A stretch of DNA of 64,000 nucleotides from Mucilaginibacter pineti (lineage in GTDB: Bacteria > Bacteroidota > Bacteroidia > Sphingobacteriales > Sphingobacteriaceae). This document shows positions 62,701 to 64,000 of this stretch, piece by piece. Location: the NCBI RefSeq assembly GCF_900101875.1, contig NZ_FNAI01000001.1:434001-498000 (forward strand). Reading direction: 5' to 3'. Position 1 is the first letter of the stretch. Every line of letters begins with the position of its first letter. The notes under the pieces are model-generated. The model saw nothing but the letters and a program-made list of their open reading frames with translations. It searched no databases and was not told the origin of the DNA. Both the position numbers and the translations under genes were made by a program.

Positions 62701-64000
62701 CTGGCTATGCGCCATAAACAGATCCCACCGTCGCTATTCTACAAAAACATCAACCCCAATATTAATATTACTGATAGTCCCTTTTACGTCAACGCCCAAT
62801 TAACCGATTGGAAATCTGATGGTGCGAGGCTTGCAGGTGTAAGTTCCTTTGGCGTTGGTGGTACTAATGTACATGTGGTGATTGAAGAGTTTATTGACGA
62901 GCCTGCTGCAGCCAGCGAAAGCAAGCCTTTAAAGCTCATTACATGGTCGGCAAAAACGGCAGGCAGTGTAAATAATTACGCGCAGAAATTGGGCGATTTT
63001 ATTACAAAGTATCCCACCACTAATCTTGCCGATGCTGCCTATACCCTGCAAACAACCCGTGCCGATTTTAATTACCGCAGGTTTATAATAGCGGCAAATA
63101 ATGAAGAATTAGCTGCCAAATTAATTACTACGGAAACTGATCCAACCGCATCAAAGGAGTTAAAAACCAAGGTTTCGGGCGTTGTATTTATGTTCCCGGG
63201 ACAGGGTTCGCAATACGCCGGTATGGGGCTGGAATTGTATAAAACCGAGCCCGTTTTTACCGCTGCTGTCGACGAATGTATCGCATTATTAAAGGGTACT
63301 ATACATGAACATATACTTGAGGTAATATATCCTAATACACATGACAGTCAATCGACTGAAAAAATAAAACAAACATTATATGCTCAGCCCGCGATATTCA
63401 TTTTAGAGTATGCAATGGCTAAACTATGGATGAGTTTTGGCATCCAGCCAGAGGTACTAACCGGCCATAGCATAGGCGAATTTGTAGCCGCACACCTTGC
63501 AGGAGTATTCAGTTTGGCTGAGGCGCTGAAGCTGATCTCTGAACGTGCAAGATTGGTGAACAGCGTAGACACCGGCAGTATGTTATCGGTAAGGTTAGAG
63601 GCAGAAAAGCTCCGGGCGTTATTACCTGCAAGCCTATCCATTGCTGCCATTAATACCCGCAAACTTTGCGTTGTGGCCGGCCCTGTTGATGAAGTTGCCG
63701 CCTTTGCAGAGCAACTGGCATCACAAGGCATCCCGGCAAGGTTGTTATTAACCAGCCATGCTTTCCACTCATCTATGATGGATAGCGTTGTGCATCCTTT
63801 TGAGGATGTGGTACGATCTGTAAAGTTAAATATCCCTGTAAAACCACTGGTATCTACAGTAACGGGTAACTGGATGAGCGGCGCCGAAGCTACCGACCCA
63901 ACCTATTGGTCGCACCATTTGCGCAATACCGTTCGTTTTGCTGATGCTTTGGATGTTTTACACGAGGACGGCGGCAGGATGTTCCTGGAAGTTGGCCCGG
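59770..64000 (+). CDS. NRPS-PKS hybrid megasynthase, N-terminal part (A-T-KS-AT...)
   Basis: The frame opens at ATG 59770 and runs to the right edge without a stop (1410 complete codons). The adenylation domain (about 20-530) has AYVLYTSGSTGTPKGVV, FDVSFHEIF, NQYGPTETHVV, YRTGDLARYLPDG and GRKDTQVKIRGNRVELGEIE; eye alignment gives D-V-H-F-M-A-Q-V-V plus Lys, nearest to proline codes but not firm. The carrier has Ser559 (FLLGGNSL). The ketosynthase (about 617-1045) keeps Cys788 (YAACSTSLLAV), His924 (VEAHGTATPLGDP) and His963 (NMGHLTAASG). The acyltransferase (from about 1138) has Ser1234 in GHSIGEF and HAFH at 1330-1333, the malonyl-CoA signature. It should start a chain with an amino acid and extend it with malonate. 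Confidence 0.96.
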   Translation, partial: MNINPVNIIEKGIINTILVHQLFEQQQNKTPHVLAVTYGSKQLTYNQLNQQANNLAAEILRVSPTSEIIGVSTFRSVETIISVLAILKAGKAYLPLDPDYPKDRLEQIITDSGIDTCLITNSQKHLFEGLPVGVLFSDAAHPQQEQQISAVNANGAYVLYTSGSTGTPKGVVMGHAALVNLLLWQKDNSVSTTGINTLQFAPLSFDVSFHEIFATLSTGGTLVLVADDLRVDPVKLLLYIEQQAINRIFLPFVVLQYITEAAIANKHIPDCLLEVMTAGEQLKITPQITAFFKALPNCVLYNQYGPTETHVVTELKLTGDESLWPALPSIGIPIDATEIIILDENLNILPHGETGELCVAGVSLANGYLNKPELTAEKFLNWQESDTKTTRIYRTGDLARYLPDGNIEYLGRKDTQVKIRGNRVELGEIEVLLNQLDNIRQAVVIAREDAAGQKRLLAYLVSADQQQNTAGVRKSLEQQLPDFMLPSAYVWLTELPKTTSGKVDRKALPSPGLERPDLAVLFKAPSTPTEKNITAVWMRLLQLDKIGIDDDFFLLGGNSLLALKTVATLKQELNLDVPITKLYQYPTITGLVNFLSGNSKTTPLLSKKKIKTDNTNQDIAIIGMAGRFPGANTIDEFWELLSEGRESTSFFTADELDKSIPASLRNDPAYIKARGVIDKADEFDAAFFGFNPRNAELMDPQHRVFLEIAWEVLEKTGYLPQKYNGLVGVFAGCGYNTYYNNNVLTNPQIVDRTGHFQVRLLNEKDYIATRTAFQLNLEGPAVAVYAACSTSLLAVAQAVSSIRNGQCSVAIAGAVSITSPLKSGHIYEEGSIMSSDGHCRPFDAEATGTVFSDGAGVVLLKSLADARRDGDTIHAIIKGIGVNNDGAAKSSFSGPSAHGQAGAIAMAIDDAGIEASAISYVEAHGTATPLGDPIEIEGLSLAFGEQDKKQFCAIGSVKSNMGHLTAASGVAGLIKTALAMRHKQIPPSLFYKNINPNINITDSPFYVNAQLTDWKSDGARLAGVSSFGVGGTNVHVVIEEFIDEPAAASESKPLKLITWSAKTAGSVNNYAQKLGDFITKYPTTNLADAAYTLQTTRADFNYRRFIIAANNEELAAKLITTETDPTASKELKTKVSGVVFMFPGQGSQYAGMGLELYKTEPVFTAAVDECIALLKGTIHEHILEVIYPNTHDSQSTEKIKQTLYAQPAIFILEYAMAKLWMSFGIQPEVLTGHSIGEFVAAHLAGVFSLAEALKLISERARLVNSVDTGSMLSVRLEAEKLRALLPASLSIAAINTRKLCVVAGPVDEVAAFAEQLASQGIPARLLLTSHAFHSSMMDSVVHPFEDVVRSVKLNIPVKPLVSTVTGNWMSGAEATDPTYWSHHLRNTVRFADALDVLHEDGGRMFLEVGP

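Overview
The window looks like a chromosomal segment of a Bacteroidota bacterium of the family Sphingobacteriaceae, most like Mucilaginibacter or Pedobacter. This is judged from the gene content (GH92/GH29/GH20/GH2 hydrolases, WbqC, DUF4199, SMUG2-type glycosylase), the moderate GC content, the near absence of strong Shine-Dalgarno sites, and the dispersed inverted repeats between genes. No RNA gene, CRISPR array, insertion sequence or phage was recognised.

Layout. (1) 1-9750, housekeeping: the end of prmC, xerD, aroQ, an MscS-type channel, an LpxL-like acyltransferase with a GT2 glycosyltransferase, WbqC, corA, msrA and small conserved proteins. (2) 9741-21429, sugar acid and pentose catabolism: a minus-strand hexuronate operon (uxuA-uxaC-kdgK-eda-MFS transporter) and a minus-strand xylose operon (xylB-xylA-Na+/sugar symporter), with a divergent LacI-type regulator and a candidate operator. 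(3) 21496-24850: beta-carbonic anhydrase, a cysteine-free peroxiredoxin-like protein and an L,D-transpeptidase lipoprotein. (4) 24973-36763, glycan degradation: a minus-strand run GH2-GH20-GH29-GH92 whose activities fit stepwise trimming of N-glycan-type chains, and a divergent GH3 enzyme of the beta-xylosidase type that fits the nearby xylose and glucuronate pathways. (5) 36764-42406: mixed small genes (MgtC-like, SMUG2-like glycosylase, three VOC proteins, DoxX, DUF4199, a LuxR-type regulator). (6) 42925-64000: one long plus-strand cluster.

The plus-strand cluster is the most interesting part. It starts with a lone response regulator that overlaps a sugar-phosphate transferase carrying its own degenerate receiver domain. 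It continues with a half-size TolC-like protein, a Wzc-like chain-length/ATPase protein, a 45-residue membrane protein, a Wzy-like polymerase, an acetyltransferase, a Wzx-like flippase, a GT1 and three GT2 glycosyltransferases and an acyltransferase-3 protein: a nearly complete Wzx/Wzy exopolysaccharide system. Embedded in it are a three-domain NRPS (adenylation-carrier-thioesterase, with a pocket that reads like glycine) and, at the right edge, the start of an NRPS-PKS megasynthase (adenylation-carrier-ketosynthase-malonyl acyltransferase) that runs out of the window. Either the polysaccharide is decorated with an amino-acid or polyketide group, or two biosynthetic loci lie side by side; the sequence beyond 64000 is needed to decide.

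Intergenic spaces are rich in repeats: three copies of a dispersed inverted-repeat family, a cloverleaf-like element, two arrays of 7-bp units, and a repeat pair that supplies the last codons of the convergent prmC and xerD genes.
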